Assembly (NCBI GenBank): GCA_003648455.1
Contig: QMPG01000177.1
Span: 1-6,724 of the forward strand
Origin: Bacteroidota bacterium
Lineage (GTDB): Bacteria; Bacteroidota; Bacteroidia; Bacteroidales; B39-G9
Direction of reading: 5' to 3'
Length of the DNA stretch: 6,724 bases
This document shows, in pieces, positions 5,640 through 6,724 of this stretch; position 1 is the first letter of the stretch, and each line of letters opens with the position of its first letter. The position numbers and the translations under genes were made by a program. The notes beneath the pieces were generated by a model that saw only the letters and a list, made by a program, of their open reading frames with translations, was not told the origin of the DNA and made no database searches.

Positions 5640-6074
5640 ATGGAGGATTTATCAAAAATAGCGCCCAATCTTTCAAAAATAAAAAAGGAAAACAATTTCA
5701 AAGTTCCTGACAATTACTTTGAGGATTTTCCAACAATTGTTCAAGAGAAGATTAGTAAAAAACCATCTACTTTTATTTCAAGATTTTTGTTTTTTATTCT
5801 CAAACCGCAATTTATTGCTACTTTTAGTATACTAGTAATTTTTTTTGTAACATATTCAATTTTAAACACTCATAAAGAAGCAAACATACTTAGTTCGAAT
5901 GATATTGCTGAATATTTTGAACAAAATCAAACAGATTACGACGAGGATTTATTAATTGACTTTATTGTTAACGACCCAAATATTGAAATATCGAATAATT
6001 CTGAAAATGATGTAATTATTGATTATTTAATAGATAATGATATTGATTATTCAACTTTAGTTAATGCACTTTAA
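5640..6074 (+). CDS. Single-pass membrane protein, candidate anti-sigma factor
   Basis: A 144-residue protein, 89 bases after the sigma factor and 11 bases before the Spy-like gene. The N-terminus (1-55) is charged and carries a FKVPDNYFEDFPTIV segment (20-34) of the PxxYFExFP type seen, as I recall, in proteins encoded beside Bacteroidota ECF sigma factors. One membrane helix lies at about 57-75 (QFIATFSILVIFFVTYSIL), after the basic stretch SRFLFFILK. This puts the N-terminus in the cytoplasm and the acidic C-terminus (80-144) in the periplasm. The gene order suggests it holds the sigma factor at the membrane. No zinc anti-sigma (HxxxCxxC) motif is present; the protein has no cysteine at all. 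The periplasmic part has two similar YF/YL...N..DY...L segments (92-107 and 129-141). The role is inferred from context, not from a recognised domain. Confidence 0.7.
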   Translation: MEDLSKIAPNLSKIKKENNFKVPDNYFEDFPTIVQEKISKKPSTFISRFLFFILKPQFIATFSILVIFFVTYSILNTHKEANILSSNDIAEYFEQNQTDYDEDLLIDFIVNDPNIEISNNSENDVIIDYLIDNDIDYSTLVNAL

Positions 6075-6085
6075 ATTTTTATAAA

Positions 6086-6556
6086 ATGAAAACAGCAAGA
6101 TTTATAGTAATAGTATCTTTTTTAGTTCTTCAATTTATTGATGTATCAGGACAAAATCCAAATAATAGGAGAGAGAGAATTAAGACTCAAAAGATTGCTT
6201 TTATTACTTCAAAATTACAACTAACACCTGAAGAAGCACAAAATTTTTGGCCGGTATATAATGAATTTGACAATAAAATTGAGAATTTAAATAAAGAAAA
6301 AAACAAAGAATTACGAAGTTTTAATCAAAACAAAGATAATATTTCAGACAGTGAAAGCGCGAAAGTAGCCGATGATTTTATTCAATATGGAATTAAATTG
6401 GCAAACCTAAAGCAAGAATATCATTTGAAATTTAAAAAAATTCTTCCTGCAAAAAAAGTAGTAAGTTTATATATGGCTGAAGGGCAGTTTAAGCAGTATT
6501 TAATAAAACAGATTAGGAATAAGAATGCAACAAAACGCAGAGATAATTTTCGGTAG
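6086..6556 (+). CDS. Spy/CpxP-like periplasmic protein of the ECF sigma operon
   Basis: The 156-residue protein begins with a signal peptide (MKTARFIVIVSFLVLQFIDVSGQ, cleavage near residue 23), so it should be periplasmic. The mature part is strongly helical and charged. It holds KLQLTPEEAQNFWPVYNEF (43-61), a version of the LTxxQ-type motif of Spy/CpxP, then a coiled-coil-like KIENLNKEKNKEL, and LPAKKVVSLYMAEGQFKQYL near 120-139, a pattern typical of the Bacteroidota proteins sometimes labelled sensors of ECF-type sigma factors. There are no cysteines and almost no histidines, so metal sensing is not obvious. It likely acts as an envelope chaperone or stress sensor tied to the upstream sigma factor and membrane protein, with which it appears to form an operon (11-base gap). 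Family resemblance is clear; the ligand is unknown. Confidence 0.82.
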   Translation: MKTARFIVIVSFLVLQFIDVSGQNPNNRRERIKTQKIAFITSKLQLTPEEAQNFWPVYNEFDNKIENLNKEKNKELRSFNQNKDNISDSESAKVADDFIQYGIKLANLKQEYHLKFKKILPAKKVVSLYMAEGQFKQYLIKQIRNKNATKRRDNFR

Positions 6557-6594
6557 TTAACGCGTTTTATTTATGCCAAAACGAAGTGAATTGT

Positions 6595-6724
6595 ATGAAT
6601 AAGCGATGGATAGTGGAATGTAAATCGGGAACCGAACCGCCAGCTGGCGGTGAGCTCACGCAAGTAAACCACGCATTAGAAGTACCCAAATTTAGGCTTA
6701 TTAAAAATGCCAAATTTGTTGGTA
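6595..6724 (+). CDS. Partial open frame running off the right edge
   Basis: An open frame from ATG at 6595 to the window end, 43 codons long, reading MNKRWIVECKSG and later TQVNHALEVPKFRLIKN. The same frame stays open upstream to 6547, so it may be a gene fragment with an earlier, lost start. VECK resembles the E-x-K strand of restriction-endonuclease-like nuclease folds, but without the rest of the protein this is only a by-eye likeness. Codons 14-18 (PPAGG) come from a perfect palindrome. The base composition is more GC-rich than neighbouring genes. The opposite strand is also open here, so coding is not certain. Confidence 0.3.
   Translation, partial: MNKRWIVECKSGTEPPAGGELTQVNHALEVPKFRLIKNAKFVG
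6636..6651. repeat. Perfect 16-bp GC-rich palindrome
   Basis: ACCGCCAGCTGGCGGT is its own reverse complement and is the most GC-rich stretch of the window. The core CCGCCAGCTGGCGG is, from memory, a recurrent palindrome in Bacteroidota genomes. It lies inside the open frame at the right edge and would read in frame as PPAGG, so it may be a small inserted palindromic element. Confidence 0.6.

Noticed and set aside
6573..6602. Short start-to-stop frame MPKRSELYE
   Set aside because: Only nine codons before TAA, with no ribosome-binding site. It overlaps the longer open frame at 6595 and is too short to support.
6560..6724. Minus-strand open frame entering from the right edge and ending near 6567
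   Set aside because: It is rich in S, F and L with no motif and mirrors the plus-strand open frame. The plus reading is more protein-like, though neither is certain.

Overview
The window looks like chromosomal DNA from a member of the Bacteroidota, probably a Bacteroidales-type or related environmental lineage. The clues are a very AT-rich sequence, A-rich start contexts with no clear Shine-Dalgarno sites, a recognisable type IX secretion (T9SS) C-terminal sorting-domain remnant, a stand-alone C-terminal half of transketolase (split transketolases are usual in this phylum), and an ECF sigma / membrane protein / Spy-like trio typical of the group. No rRNA, tRNA, CRISPR array, phage or transposase gene was seen.

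Left edge (1-1505). On the minus strand there is the N-terminal part of a multi-spanning GT-C glycosyltransferase of the TMTC/O-mannosyltransferase type, which runs off the left edge. Upstream of it, also on the minus strand, are a terminator-like hairpin and a decapitated, frameshifted T9SS sorting domain. Then comes a 600-base gene-free zone with three separate inverted-repeat structures in a row: a 15-bp inverted repeat, a bulged hairpin, and a 146-bp MITE-like element with nested arms. Heptamer-periodic DNA follows. This looks like a repeat landing site.

Middle (1506-3795), all plus strand. A 65-residue soluble protein of unknown function is followed by an exported von Willebrand factor A (vWA) protein with an intact MIDAS metal site. 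Next is a four-helix membrane protein with two cysteine clusters that should lie on the same, cytoplasmic, side.

Right (3987-6556). The transketolase C-terminal half (pyrimidine-binding and C-terminal domains) stands without its N-terminal partner nearby. It is followed by a compact signalling module: an ECF sigma factor, a single-pass membrane protein with a cytosolic N-terminus that is a candidate non-ZAS anti-sigma factor, and a periplasmic Spy/CpxP-like helical protein. The inferred logic is that the Spy-like protein senses or buffers envelope conditions, the membrane protein relays this, and the sigma factor responds.

Right edge (6557-6724). An open frame runs off the end. It carries a perfect 16-bp palindrome that reads in frame as PPAGG, probably a small mobile palindrome inserted in or near a gene.

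I see no clear-cut new defence or metabolic system. The best leads are the repeat cluster with the broken T9SS gene, the heptamer-periodic spacers, the dual-cysteine membrane protein, and the ECF module without a zinc anti-sigma motif.
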